DNA of 57,907 nt from Clostridium sp. 1001271st1 H5 (GCF_005845215.1 NZ_SPHO01000015.1:1-57907), one strand, 5' to 3'; positions 48,980 to 57,390 are shown, counted from the stretch's first letter. Numbers and translations: made by a program. Notes: generated by a model not told the origin, from the sequence alone.

Positions 48980-49033
48980 ATTCTATCACGCCAACCTTGC
49001 ATTAACCTTGCCGCAACCTTGCATTAACCTTGC
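48980..49033 (-). promoter_or_regulatory. exporter promoter with four 11-bp spaced repeats
   Basis: AACCTTGC (GCAAGGTT on the minus strand) occurs at 48993, 49004, 49015 and 49026, each exactly 11 bp from the next, so all lie on one face of the helix. TAGAAT (48985-48980) lies 7 bp past the last copy, a good -10 box, with no -35. This is the layout of OmpR/PhoB-type activator sites and is most simply bound by the response regulator at 50012-50704. Confidence 0.75.
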
Positions 49034-49088
49034 AATTTAGAATCCGGCCAAAATGACAAGGGTTCCCGCCATAAAGACGGGAACCCGC

Positions 49089-50006
49089 TTAAATCTCCAA
49101 AGGAAAAAACAACATAAATTCAGTCCCTTTTCCTGGTACACTTTCAACTGTTATGCTTCCACCCATCTTTTCTACAAGCTGGTGGACAATAGAAAGACCA
49201 AGACCGCTGCCTTTCTCAGAGCGTCCTTTATCACACTTATAAAGCCGTTCAAAAATGTGTTTCAAATCTTCTTTCTCAATTCCTACTCCATTATCCGCCA
49301 GCAGCAGCTCCATGTTATTTTCCTTCTTTGACAGGACAATTTTGATTTTGTCTGCATGGCTGTGAGCGATTACATTTTGAATGAGATTGTTGACGATCCT
49401 CATATAGCTGTCCATATCCAATCTTACCCGGACAGGCTGTTCGGGAATATCAATGTCATAATCAACCTGTTTATCCTCAAAAATCGGTATCCAGTCAATC
49501 AGGATATTTCTTGTCAGCTCTGCGGCCTCAACGCTCTGGATTTCTAAAGCAAACTCGTCAGAATTTAACTTGAACCAGTCAAAGAGTACATCAATATATT
49601 CTTTCAGATCATGGGCTTTTCGTCGGGCGGTTTCAATATCATCATCCCGGTCTCTTCCTGTGACCAGTCCTTTGTGTGCAGCGTCAAGATACCCAATCAG
49701 AGTAGTAAGGGGCGTTCGCACATCATGGGAAAGGCTCGTCATAAGCTGGCGGTTGGTTTCCTCTGTCTGCCGTACAGTTGAAAGTCTGCTTTCATAGGCC
49801 ACAACGATCTCATTGATTTCATAGGCAATAGGTGCTGTCAGTTCATTTGTTGCAGACAAAATACGCCGATTGCCATTTCCATTTTTCACATCAACCAGTG
49901 CATCGGTCATTTCTGCAATTTGCTTTTTTACACGCCGGACAAGAAAGATGGAGGTCAACACAGCCACAACAGCAATCACAATGGACAAGAAAACGATGAT
50001 TTCCAT
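49089..50006 (-). CDS. sensor histidine kinase
   Basis: A 305-residue kinase with one N-terminal membrane helix (about 4-23, VFLSIVIAVVAVLTSIFLV), a HAMP-like linker, the phosphoacceptor His94 in SLSHDVRTPL, and an ATPase domain with NLIQNVIAHS (N box), DNGVGIEKEDL, and GSGLGLSIV. It has almost no extracellular sensor, as in intramembrane-sensing kinases of the Bce/LanFEG-associated type, so it may respond through the transporter. It follows the response regulator by 5 bp. Confidence 0.9.
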   Translation of the reverse strand: MEIIVFLSIVIAVVAVLTSIFLVRRVKKQIAEMTDALVDVKNGNGNRRILSATNELTAPIAYEINEIVVAYESRLSTVRQTEETNRQLMTSLSHDVRTPLTTLIGYLDAAHKGLVTGRDRDDDIETARRKAHDLKEYIDVLFDWFKLNSDEFALEIQSVEAAELTRNILIDWIPIFEDKQVDYDIDIPEQPVRVRLDMDSYMRIVNNLIQNVIAHSHADKIKIVLSKKENNMELLLADNGVGIEKEDLKHIFERLYKCDKGRSEKGSGLGLSIVHQLVEKMGGSITVESVPGKGTEFMLFFPLEI

Positions 50007-50011
50007 GCTGG

Positions 50012-50704
50012 CTACACCTCCTTATTAAACCGGTAGCCAATCCCTTTGACCGTTTGTATATACTTTGGGCTTGAAGGATTGACTTCTAATTTTTTACGAA
50101 GCCGACTGATGATCGCCATAATGTTGCTGTCGTCATAGAAATATTCTTCACCCCATACTTCCTCATAAATCTGCTGTTTGGTCAAAATTTTTCCTTGATG
50201 CTTTGCACAGTACAGGAGCAGATCAAATTCCTTTGGCGGAAGTTCAAAAGTGCCGTTTGCCGTCGTAACAGAACGATTTTCAAGGTCAATCTGCAATCCG
50301 TCAAAATCCAGTTTTTGCACAGCTCCGGCTTGCTGATTAAAGCGAGTGTAGCGGCGAATGAGAGAAACAATTCGGGCAATCAGTTCGTCCATATCAAACG
50401 GTTTTGTCAGATAATCGTCCGCCCCAGCCCGTAATCCCCGCACTTTAGAAATGCTGTCATTTTTGGATGTAAACATCAAAATCGGCAGGCTGTTCTCTTT
50501 GCGGATTTCTTCCAGCGTTTCAAAACCATCCATACCGGGCATCATCACATCCAGCACCACAAGCTGATACTCCTGGTCTTTTAATTTCTGCAAGCCCTCT
50601 TTTCCGGTATTACAAAAATCAGCTTCTATATGTTCCGATTGTACGCTGCGTTTAATCAAAGCGCACAGTTCTCTGTCATCATCTATAATCAAAATTTTAT
50701 TCAT
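50012..50704 (-). CDS. OmpR-family response regulator
   Basis: A 230-residue regulator from MNKILIIDDDRELCALIKRS (site AAAGGAACTGCGCC). The receiver domain has DDD near 8-10, phosphoacceptor D52 in VVLDVMMPGMDG, and K near 101 in YLTKPFD. The C-terminal winged helix ends with SRLRKKLEVN and IQTVKGIGYRF. It is expected to bind the four direct repeats before the ABC operon. Its start overlaps the stop of the small MerR/Xis-like gene by 8 bp. Confidence 0.92.
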   Translation of the reverse strand: MNKILIIDDDRELCALIKRSVQSEHIEADFCNTGKEGLQKLKDQEYQLVVLDVMMPGMDGFETLEEIRKENSLPILMFTSKNDSISKVRGLRAGADDYLTKPFDMDELIARIVSLIRRYTRFNQQAGAVQKLDFDGLQIDLENRSVTTANGTFELPPKEFDLLLYCAKHQGKILTKQQIYEEVWGEEYFYDDSNIMAIISRLRKKLEVNPSSPKYIQTVKGIGYRFNKEV

Positions 50705-50885
50705 GGCGCAGTTCCTTTCCTTGTTTTGTCCGACCATCAATCGGCTTCTCCGCAGTTTTTGGGAGAAGCCAAACACCAGCCATTTTCACAGCGCCGGGGA
50801 TACGCCCTCCGGCGCAATAATAATTTACCCTACGAGGTGTTACGCCCCATTTCTCGGCGGCCTCTTTCAATGTCATATAGTCCAT
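50697..50885 (-). CDS. small helix-turn-helix (MerR/excisionase-like) protein
   Basis: A 62-residue protein starting MDYMTLKEAAEKWGVTPRRV, with NYYCAGGRIPGAVKMAGVWL following: the compact winged helix of excisionase-like or MerR-type DNA-binding proteins. Site GGAGGTGCGAA. It is the first gene of the two-component operon, overlapping the response regulator. In such elements small proteins of this kind serve as recombination directionality factors or regulators; either is possible here. Confidence 0.7.
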   Translation of the reverse strand: MDYMTLKEAAEKWGVTPRRVNYYCAGGRIPGAVKMAGVWLLPKTAEKPIDGRTKQGKELRHE

Positions 50886-50905
50886 TTCGCACCTCCATAG
50901 GATAT

Positions 50906-50934
50906 ATTATAGTTCTCTTTCTCGAACAATGCAA
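50906..50934 (-). promoter_or_regulatory. promoter of the HTH/two-component operon
   Basis: On the minus strand TTGCAT (50934-50929), a 17-bp spacer and TATAAT (50911-50906) make a near-consensus promoter 21 bp before the small HTH gene. Confidence 0.7.
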
Positions 50935-51029
50935 GAAACGAAATATGAATTATAAACTTCAACTAACCTGCATATAGCAACATTCCACGGGCAAAGTATG
51001 AATTATACAATGTAACCGGGTGATGTTAT

Positions 51030-51398
51030 ATGGCGAAAGTTGAAGATTGTCCCGGTTTTGAAACCTTCGGCGCAGATGTCAAAGCCGCACGAGAGGCAAA
51101 GCGTCTGGCACGAAAAACATTGGCAGAAATGGTTGGGATTGAATGGCGGTATCTTGCCAACATTGAGAATCAAGGTGCGATTCCGAGCCTGCCTGTGATG
51201 ATCCAGTTGATTAAGATCTGCGGACTTCCTGTGGAACGGTATTTTAACCCGGAGATCATGCGGGAAGAAAGCGAACAGCGGCAACGGGTCAGCCACAAGC
51301 TGAAGCTTTGCCCTGAAGAATACCTGCCGATTATCGAAGGTGCCATAGACGGGGCGCTCAAAATGGAACACACTGCGAAGCAGAAGGAGGACGCATAA
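51030..51398 (+). CDS. XRE-family regulator of the nested element
   Basis: A 122-residue plus-strand protein starting MAKVEDCPGFETFGADVKAA behind GGGTGATGTTAT. The helix-turn-helix spans about 14-70 (AREAKRLARKTLAEMVGIEW, YLANIENQGAIPSLPVMIQL). A short helical tail follows. It is transcribed away from the two-component operon across a shared gap that holds two copies of TATGAATTATA (near 50944 and 50997), candidate operator sites. A repressor of the adjacent genes or of the recombination module is likely. Confidence 0.82.
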   Translation: MAKVEDCPGFETFGADVKAAREAKRLARKTLAEMVGIEWRYLANIENQGAIPSLPVMIQLIKICGLPVERYFNPEIMREESEQRQRVSHKLKLCPEEYLPIIEGAIDGALKMEHTAKQKEDA

Positions 51399-51425
51399 TC
51401 GCGGCCTCCTTCTGGCGTTTCTATA

Positions 51426-51725
51426 TCAAGTTTCCCGGCACTTTTCCCAAAGTTCCCGGCACCTCTGCTGGATTTCTCCGGTTTCTGTCACAGTCAGCTC
51501 GCGGTCATTTCCGGTAATCTTATCTTCCAGAAAGTTGGCGTATGTACCCAACAAAGCGTTCCGTAAATCCTCCGGAGTTTTCTGTATTTCGGCGCTGTAC
51601 CAGTCATTCCGGTGAGGTTCCCATGCCATCAATGTATAACCGTGGCTGGTCTGCACCACCTCATACAGAGGATCATCATCCAGATATGCCTGAAACACTT
51701 TCAAAACCTTTTCAAAGGTCAGCAT
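51426..51725 (-). CDS. small hypothetical protein upstream of tnpV
   Basis: A 99-residue acidic protein from MLTFEKVLKVFQAYLDDDPL (site GGGAGGTGCGGGAA). It contains VVQTSHGYTLMAWEPHRNDW in its first half and a coiled C-terminal helix (ETGEIQQRCRELWEKCRE). No known family. It follows TnpV by 16 bp on the same strand and so belongs to the recombination module, facing the convergent XRE gene. Confidence 0.55.
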   Translation of the reverse strand: MLTFEKVLKVFQAYLDDDPLYEVVQTSHGYTLMAWEPHRNDWYSAEIQKTPEDLRNALLGTYANFLEDKITGNDRELTVTETGEIQQRCRELWEKCRET

Positions 51726-51741
51726 TTCCCGCACCTCCCAT

Positions 51742-52095
51742 TCAGCTGCAAATCAGTTCCCTGATTAAAATTTCCTCAATCTGTGCCGTTAATGTGTTCA
51801 TCAGCCCCACCCAACGCATAGGATCACAGGCTTTCAGTTCCTCCGTGACACCCGCAGCCTCCATCATGTGAGGTAACATGGTGTCCATACGCTCCTGCGC
51901 TGTCCGGTCAATCTCTAACAGGTGTGGATACAACTTCTCGCTCATCAGCAGTTGGTTGTAGAGAATAGGACGATGTTCCTTCAGGTAGGATTTTCGCATC
52001 CTGCCGTACTTGCCGATAGAAGTTTCCGGCTGTTCAGAAAGTTTTAGGTTGGGTATATCATAATCTCCACAACGAATGTAAGTCAACTTATTCAT
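51742..52095 (-). CDS. tnpV: TnpV-family transposon protein
   Basis: A 117-residue protein from MNKLTYIRCGDYDIPNLKLS; this ATG is chosen because AAAGGAGC lies 7 bp upstream, while the ATG two codons earlier touches it. The blocks GKYGRMRKSYLKEHRPILYN, SEKLYPHLLEIDRTAQERMD and DPMRWVGLMNTLTAQIEEIL define the TnpV family, of unknown role, which goes with large serine recombinases. The second copy in this window is nested in the ICE methylase-SNF2 gene. It follows the recombinase by 26 bp. Confidence 0.85.
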   Translation of the reverse strand: MNKLTYIRCGDYDIPNLKLSEQPETSIGKYGRMRKSYLKEHRPILYNQLLMSEKLYPHLLEIDRTAQERMDTMLPHMMEAAGVTEELKACDPMRWVGLMNTLTAQIEEILIRELICS

Positions 52096-52121
52096 ATTCA
52101 TGCTCCTTTGCTCCGTGATGG

Positions 52122-54002
52122 TTAAACCGCTGCGCTGGCTGCTATGCTGCCTTTGCGCGGTTCTTCTTTAGGCAGCTGGCTAACAGTAGAATAAACGCCT
52201 TTTTTCATGTCCTCAGCCCGGATCAGGGATTTCTTAGCGTCCATTTCCGCTTTTTTCTTCGCCTTGATTTTGTCCTCATATCGTTTTTGTGCGCCGCTGG
52301 CTTTCCGCTTCAAATAGTTCTGATGAAGCCTGTCCTTGCGTTCTTCTTTTTTCCGCAGTTCTTCCTGTTCCTCCGTGGTTAAAGGAACCGGCTGTAAGGA
52401 TGGTGGAATATAGCGTCCTAAAAAATTAAAGTAGATTTCAATTTCCTGCGTGGTATCCTGACTGCCTTTTCGGGAGCGTTCATGGACAAGGATTTTCTCT
52501 ACAAACTCGTTGAGCATGGTATTTGTCAGCGTGTCAAAATTCTCGTACTTATCAATCAGGGCTATAAATTTCTCTGCTGATTTCTGGCTCTGCTCATAGC
52601 CGGTAACAGCCTTTTCCAACTCCGCAATTTCAATCTCAAGTGTGTCCTGCTCTTTGGCATACTGTGCATCAAGCGCCTTATATCGTGTATCCGGCAGCTT
52701 GCCGAGGGCGTTATCCTCATAGATTTTGCAAATCAGTTTTTCCAGTTCTCCGGCTCTCTTTTGGGCAGTAGCCAGACGCCTGCGCTTTTTCGATATATCG
52801 GCACTCTGTTGAGCAACCTGCGTCTCCTGAACAGTGTGAATAAATTCCGTCCGGTCATTTCTCGAATATTCAGCGATAGCCCGGAGTGTGTCGGAAACCA
52901 ATGTCAGAACAGCACTCTCATTGATACGGTGTTGTGTAAGGCATAGTGTCCCACACGGAACTTTGGTATAATTGGAACAGGTATATTGAGAAATCCGCTT
53001 GCCATTGTTGGTGCGGTGGACATACATCTTGCCGCCACAATCGGCACAATAGAGTAAGCCTGTGAGGGGAGCTGCTTCGCCCCAGCCGTTTGGATAACGC
53101 CGTACATTGCTGCGGATTTTCTGCACCAGATCAAAGGTCTGCTGGTCGATAATGGCTTCATGGGTATTCTCAAAGATCGTCCACTCGTCCTCAGAAACAT
53201 AGTGGCTTTTCTTGTCCTTAAAGTGCTTGCGGGTCTTGAAATTGATGGTGTGCCCCAAATACTCTCGTTTTTTCAAAATGTTCACGATGGTAGATGATCC
53301 CCATCCATAGGGGTCTTTGACCGGCTTTGAACGGTTCACACCCTCGTTGAAGCGGGCAAGGTGTACGACAGGAATTTCAATCCGGTCTGCGGATAATTTG
53401 CAGGCGATCTGATAAGGCCCATATCCCTCCAGCGTGAGGGAAAAGATACGGCGTACCACTTCGGCGGCTTCCTCATCTACCAGCCAATGTTCCCGCTTTT
53501 CATCCCACAAGTAGCCGTAAATCACGGTGCCTGTCAGGTGCTTACCGCTCATGCCTTTTGACTTAAACACAGAGCGGATTTTCCGGCTGGTATCACGGGC
53601 GTAAAATTCATTCATGATGTTGCGGAACGGGGTAAAATCGTCATCGCCTTTCAGACTGTCCACACCGTCGTTGATGGCGATCAGCCGAACTCCACGCTGC
53701 CGCAAAACCTCCATGACCTGACCGACCTTCAGATAGTCGCGCCCCAACCGGCTCATGTCCTTGATGACGATTGCCTCTACACGCCCTGCCTCCACTTCCT
53801 CCATCATCGCCAAAAATCCAGGGCGGTCAAAACGGGTGCCTGAGATACCGTCATCGGTAAAGTGCGTAGGGTTTGGCAGTCCATTCCGGCGGGCAAAATC
53901 CTCTAACATCTGTTTTTGGTTGGATATGGAATTGCTCTCGCCCTGTAACTCATCGTCCCGGCTCAGGCGCTCGTACAGTGGGGTGATTTTTTCGTTTCTC
54001 AT
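52122..54002 (-). CDS. tnpX: TnpX-type large serine recombinase
   Basis: A 626-residue large serine recombinase from MRNEKITPLYERLSRDDELQ. The catalytic Ser is S14 in YERLSRDD; KDMSRLGRDYLKVGQ near 80-95 is the second active-site region. The recombinase domain follows (DPYGWGSSTIVNILKKREYL), then a zinc ribbon (CADCGGKMYVHR, YTCSNY...C), a coiled coil and a DUF4368-type C-terminus. It would cut and join the element at the GG core in virD4 and, with an Xis-like factor, excise it. It is the last gene inside the right boundary, behind the 13-bp inverted repeat. Confidence 0.95.
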   Translation of the reverse strand: MRNEKITPLYERLSRDDELQGESNSISNQKQMLEDFARRNGLPNPTHFTDDGISGTRFDRPGFLAMMEEVEAGRVEAIVIKDMSRLGRDYLKVGQVMEVLRQRGVRLIAINDGVDSLKGDDDFTPFRNIMNEFYARDTSRKIRSVFKSKGMSGKHLTGTVIYGYLWDEKREHWLVDEEAAEVVRRIFSLTLEGYGPYQIACKLSADRIEIPVVHLARFNEGVNRSKPVKDPYGWGSSTIVNILKKREYLGHTINFKTRKHFKDKKSHYVSEDEWTIFENTHEAIIDQQTFDLVQKIRSNVRRYPNGWGEAAPLTGLLYCADCGGKMYVHRTNNGKRISQYTCSNYTKVPCGTLCLTQHRINESAVLTLVSDTLRAIAEYSRNDRTEFIHTVQETQVAQQSADISKKRRRLATAQKRAGELEKLICKIYEDNALGKLPDTRYKALDAQYAKEQDTLEIEIAELEKAVTGYEQSQKSAEKFIALIDKYENFDTLTNTMLNEFVEKILVHERSRKGSQDTTQEIEIYFNFLGRYIPPSLQPVPLTTEEQEELRKKEERKDRLHQNYLKRKASGAQKRYEDKIKAKKKAEMDAKKSLIRAEDMKKGVYSTVSQLPKEEPRKGSIAASAAV

Positions 54003-54024
54003 AGCTGTACCTCCTGAAACAAAA

Positions 54025-54087
54025 ATGCTCTAAGTGATTGCTTCACTAACCATGACAAAATCATGATTAAGAAGTCACTTAGAGCAT
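54025..54087. repeat. attachment-end inverted repeat of the nested element
   Basis: ATGCTCTAAGTGA (54025-54037) and TCACTTAGAGCAT (54075-54087) are perfect 13-bp arms, and a smaller CATGA-CAAAA-TCATG palindrome lies between them at 54051-54065. The structure is 6 bp from the element boundary and just before the recombinase gene. It may be the recombinase binding site, a regulator of tnpX, or a bidirectional terminator. Confidence 0.65.
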
Positions 54088-54093
54088 ATATCA

Positions 54094-55112
54094 CCGGCAG
54101 CCAGCTTGTACTTCTTGTACTGACGGACGGCGAAGTGGTTGGGCTTCTCGGCTTCCAGTGCATCAAACATCAGGTCTACGGGGTTTTTGAACTCCTCGTC
54201 ATCCTCCCGGACTTCCATGGCGTTGATGAACTCGATGAGGGTAGAGAAATTCTGCTCCTCTACCGGGGCCTCATAGTGGATATACCCAATCAGCGCGCAA
54301 TACAGCAAGGTCTCTGCTTTGACCCAAAAATCGTCCCCGGCCTTGCCTTCGCCTTTGGTATTGGCGATCAGCGTTGTGACCAGCTTCAAGATGTCCTTTT
54401 CGCTATGGATATAGGCGAAAGGGTTATAGTGCATTGATTTTCGGAAGTTGATGGTATTGAGGACCTTGATGCGGTACGGCTCATAAATGACCTTGCCGTG
54501 CTTATCCTTCATGGGCTTTCCGTCCTTTCCCAGTTTGGGTGCGCCCCTTTGGAGCATTTTCCCGCACTCCACCAAAATGGTTCCCTTCGGGTCTGTGACC
54601 ACATAAGAACTGTGCATCTGCATCAAATTCGGTTTGAGCCAGAAGCGGGTCTTACCGGAACCGGAGCCGCCGATCACCAGCACATTTTTGTTTCTGGCGG
54701 TCTTTGGGTCCTTGGGGCGGCTGTTCATGGTCAGGCTTTCGGTTTTGGTCAGAATCACATTGTTCTGGAACACCGGGTCGATGTAGGGAGCAATATCCTC
54801 ACGGGTTCCCCAACGGGCAGAGCCATACTCCATGCCGTGACGGTACTTCTTGGCGTTTTTACTTTTGAGATACACCGCCAGACGCAGGCCAGCACCGCAG
54901 CACAGCCCCACCAGCAGATCCAACGGATGCAGGCTGGGCCAGAAACTTTGCAGCGCCCCAGGCAGGACAGCAAACAGGGAAAGGAATTTCTCCGAAGCAT
55001 TTGCCCCCTGAGCCAGTCGCCATGCCTCCCCAAAGTTAGTAGCAAACAGCCCCATCAGGAGATAAGGCAGGTTCAGCAAAACGAGCTTTTTGATGTCAAA
55101 CTGCTTTTTCAT
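54094..55112 (-). pseudogene. virD4: virD4 5' part, cut off by the inserted element
   Basis: The first about 340 codons of a CD1115-type VirD4/TraG coupling protein: two N-terminal membrane helices (about 10-28 and 62-82), and Walker A in VIGGSGSGKTRFW near 147-159. After GCTGCCGG the frame enters the inserted element and stops after five foreign codons (DICSK) at 54075. The product would be a truncated, probably inactive ATPase without Walker B. Its ATG overlaps the PcfB stop by 4 bp. Joining to 37633-38445 through GG restores LAAGKTAKSI. Confidence 0.9.
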
Positions 55113-55609
55113 CGTTCCAGCTCCTTTCGCTTGGTGCGGTCCACCACGGCATTTTTGATCATCTCTTTGAACTGACTGAGTTTTGCTAGCACAGACGGGC
55201 GTTCCGTTTTCTTGGCCTTCTTGACCTTTTTGCTGGTGTACTCGGTAAATGCAGCGGTCAGCGCATCGGCGTCACGGCCTTTGAAAAAGATCAGGTACTT
55301 GGGCGGGGAGCTGCTGCGGTCTTTCTTCACCGCATAATCCACACCATATTTCCGGGCGATCTTCTCAAATTCCTTGATGGAAGGGTCTGTGATCTCGATA
55401 TTGGAGATCCCCTGATTCTGACCAATGAGCTGCTTGACGGTCTGTTTGCCGTGGGGTGTCACAGGGGCGTCACGGCTTCTCTGCTTTTGCAGCTTCTTTT
55501 CCTTGCAGTGGGCCATGTACTTGCTAATGGCGGCTTTGAGCAGCCTGCCGGTGAACTTTGTTCCGCTGACAACCAGCGTTAAAGTCCTGTTTTCCACTTC
55601 TTCCTGCAT
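55109..55609 (-). CDS. PcfB/DUF3801 family transfer protein
   Basis: A 166-residue basic protein from MQEEVENRTLTLVVSGTKFT, chosen because GGAGGCG lies 8 bp before it; the ATG two codons upstream is too close. The segment ISKYMAHCKEKKLQKQ and the following QTVKQLIGQNQGISNIEITD are typical of DUF3801/PcfB proteins, accessory relaxosome or coupling factors in enterococcal and clostridial conjugation. The C-terminal third has the RPSVLAKLSQFKEMIKNAV motif. It is directly coupled to virD4. Confidence 0.85.
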   Translation of the reverse strand: MQEEVENRTLTLVVSGTKFTGRLLKAAISKYMAHCKEKKLQKQRSRDAPVTPHGKQTVKQLIGQNQGISNIEITDPSIKEFEKIARKYGVDYAVKKDRSSSPPKYLIFFKGRDADALTAAFTEYTSKKVKKAKKTERPSVLAKLSQFKEMIKNAVVDRTKRKELER

Positions 55610-55698
55610 TTTCATCGCCTCCTTTCCACAAAATGTGCAGGGGTGGTGCATTTATTTCTAAGGCGGGACCACCAGCCGCCGGAGAAAATAGTGATTTA

Positions 55699-56445
55699 TC
55701 ATATCACCATCAGGATACTGTCTCGCAGTTCGGCAAAATACAGCTTGCCTTGCGGAGTTATCAGCGTATAAGAACCGGTATGTCCGTGATTGCAGTAGTC
55801 CTTTACACAAAACAGCCCTTCATTGGCTGGCTTTGCATAGGGCAGTACATTGCCGGACGCAGTGCGGTACACAAAACGCTTTTCCAGAAGAAATCGGACA
55901 AAGCGGCGTTCCGGTACATCAAGCTCTTTGGCAGTAGTTCTGAGATTGGTGCTATGCTCCAAATCAATGAACAGGTCATAGAAAGCGGCTTTACCCTCCA
56001 GCTGTGCGTTTGCTATGCGCAGAGATACATTCTCCTCTCGCTCAGCCAGAAGATCCGAGCAGAGCTTGAGCAGCGCCTCCGGTGAAGTAGCTACTTCCCA
56101 TAGCTTTTCTTTTGTGAGATAGGCCCCATGCTTGCGAATGGTAGGAAGAACCTCGTCAAAGACCCATTGCTCAAATCGTTCTGCTGATGGCAATTTACTG
56201 TGGACAATCAAACGATACAGATTTCCTTCACTGATGAATTTAGCTTTCTGTTCACGCCCCAAATTATCGGTGAGGTGGTAAAACGCCACCCCATCTTCTC
56301 TGCAATGTGTCTTTAGGGCGTTTACTGTATCTTTGTACCCCAGCGATTTTGCAACATCAGCGCCGCAGAACAGGTATTTCCCATTTTCCTCGACTATTCG
56401 AATGCTTCCAAACTCTGGACTATTGAAAATTTCAATCTGATTCAT
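55699..56445 (-). CDS. BRO-N/KilAC antirepressor-like protein
   Basis: A 248-residue protein with a BRO-N domain in residues 1-110 (FNSPEFGSIRIVEENGKYLF, FCGADVAKSLGYKDTVNALK) and a KilAC/ANT domain in 150-240 (FYDLFIDLEHSTNLRTTAKE, LDVPERRFVRFLLEKRFVYR, ending GKLYFAELR). These phage-type antirepressors bind DNA or inactivate repressors. In Tn1549-type ICEs one often lies between the DUF6017 protein and PcfB and may control transfer genes. Confidence 0.85.
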   Translation of the reverse strand: MNQIEIFNSPEFGSIRIVEENGKYLFCGADVAKSLGYKDTVNALKTHCREDGVAFYHLTDNLGREQKAKFISEGNLYRLIVHSKLPSAERFEQWVFDEVLPTIRKHGAYLTKEKLWEVATSPEALLKLCSDLLAEREENVSLRIANAQLEGKAAFYDLFIDLEHSTNLRTTAKELDVPERRFVRFLLEKRFVYRTASGNVLPYAKPANEGLFCVKDYCNHGHTGSYTLITPQGKLYFAELRDSILMVI

Positions 56446-56467
56446 GCTGTGCCTCCTTTGGTGTAAT

Positions 56468-56492
56468 ACAAAAGCGGCTGATTACCAGCCGC
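56468..56492 (-). terminator. terminator at the 3' end of the DUF6017 gene
   Basis: On the minus strand GCGGCTG and CAGCCGC close over GTAAT, which holds the stop codon, and are followed by TTTTGTATT. It lies 36 bp before the antirepressor gene. Confidence 0.65.
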
Positions 56493-57360
56493 CTGCGTGC
56501 ATATCGTGATTTACCAGTGAAGTGTAGTGGTTATTCATGGTGGTAGGAGCGTTGAACAGCACTGCAAGCAGGTACTGCTTGATGTTGCGTACCTGGGTGG
56601 TGTTCTTTTGCAGACAGTCCATGACAAACTCGATGTGAGAGCTGTCCAGCTTCAAAAAGCGGGAGCGTACAATCTCGTGAGGAAAGTCCGCACCAGAGAT
56701 CCGGGTGGTCTTTCGTTTGGCACAGACCGTTTCTACCAATAGCTCTACAATCTCATTCAGGTCATCCAGGTAGAGAGGATAACGCTGCTTCAGACAGTCA
56801 TACTCGATATTCTCCAAAATCAATTCCCGATAATTTTCTATCTCTGTGACAGACATCGCATCCCTTCCTTTCCGTTCCGGCGGTATTGCCGCCGCTGTTT
56901 CCCGGAAGGGAATGGAATCGGTATTTGATCCATGAGTATTTTGTTTTTGGGTATTTGATTTCTTAGTATTTAATTGTGTTGGATTTTCCGGTAACGGATT
57001 TACCGCTGACGGGTTTACCGTTATCGGGTTTTCCGACGACGGCTTATCCAACATCGGTTCTCCCTCGATGGGACGCTCAAAAATGGTATACTCATTGGCT
57101 GCGAATTTACCAGAAGCATCAGTTGTCTGTCTGCGCCGAATGTATCCGGCTGTTTCAAGCTCATTGACAGCAGAGCGGATTGCATCTTTGCTTTCTCGAT
57201 TGATATAGCTGAGTCCTGACAGCGTATAATCCCAGTCATCAGGCAGAGATAACATCTGTGACAAGAGCCCCTTTGCCTTCAAAGAAAGCCGTTTATCCTT
57301 TAGATGGAAATTGCTCATAACCGTGTAATCGCCAGTGCGTTCTACACGAAAAACAGCCAT
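56482..57360 (-). CDS. DUF6017 replication-initiator-like protein
   Basis: A 292-residue protein. Residues 1-100 form a winged-helix domain (HLKDKRLSLKAKGLLSQMLS, SYINRESKDAIRSAVNELET) as in plasmid replication initiators. A linker of NP-type repeats (ENPITVNPSAVNPLPENPTQ) follows, and the C-terminal 120 residues are DUF6017 (DDLNEIVELLVETVCAKRKT, FVMDCLQKNTTQVRNIKQYL). It is usually the first backbone gene of Tn1549-type ICEs and may start replication of the excised circle. Two terminators flank it. Confidence 0.85.
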   Translation of the reverse strand: MAVFRVERTGDYTVMSNFHLKDKRLSLKAKGLLSQMLSLPDDWDYTLSGLSYINRESKDAIRSAVNELETAGYIRRRQTTDASGKFAANEYTIFERPIEGEPMLDKPSSENPITVNPSAVNPLPENPTQLNTKKSNTQKQNTHGSNTDSIPFRETAAAIPPERKGRDAMSVTEIENYRELILENIEYDCLKQRYPLYLDDLNEIVELLVETVCAKRKTTRISGADFPHEIVRSRFLKLDSSHIEFVMDCLQKNTTQVRNIKQYLLAVLFNAPTTMNNHYTSLVNHDMHAGGW

Positions 57361-57390
57361 TTACTTCACTCCTTTCATTTCTCAGGTATG

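Larger units (their letters stand above)
38446..54093. mobile_element. nested mobilisable element (TnpX type) inserted in virD4
   Basis: About 15.65 kb between the two parts of virD4. The only sequence shared by both junctions is GG on the minus strand (CC at 38444-38445 and 54094-54095), as expected for a large serine recombinase with a 2-bp crossover. The element has its own recombinase, TnpV, TnpW, MobA/MobL relaxase with oriT, replication-type genes, TA pair, regulators and an ABC/two-component cargo. Tn4451-type recombinases usually use GA, so a GG core would be unusual. The right end carries a 13-bp inverted repeat. It lacks a mating channel of its own and would use another element's. 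Confidence 0.85.

Noticed and set aside
48993..49033. AACCTTGC repeats as replication iterons or a CRISPR
   Set aside because: Eight-bp units at 11-bp spacing just before a -10 box and an exporter, far from the replication genes; there are no spacers.
54094..54095. A GA core as in Tn4451/Tn5397-type insertions
   Set aside because: No GA is shared at both junctions; only GG is, and it restores the virD4 frame.
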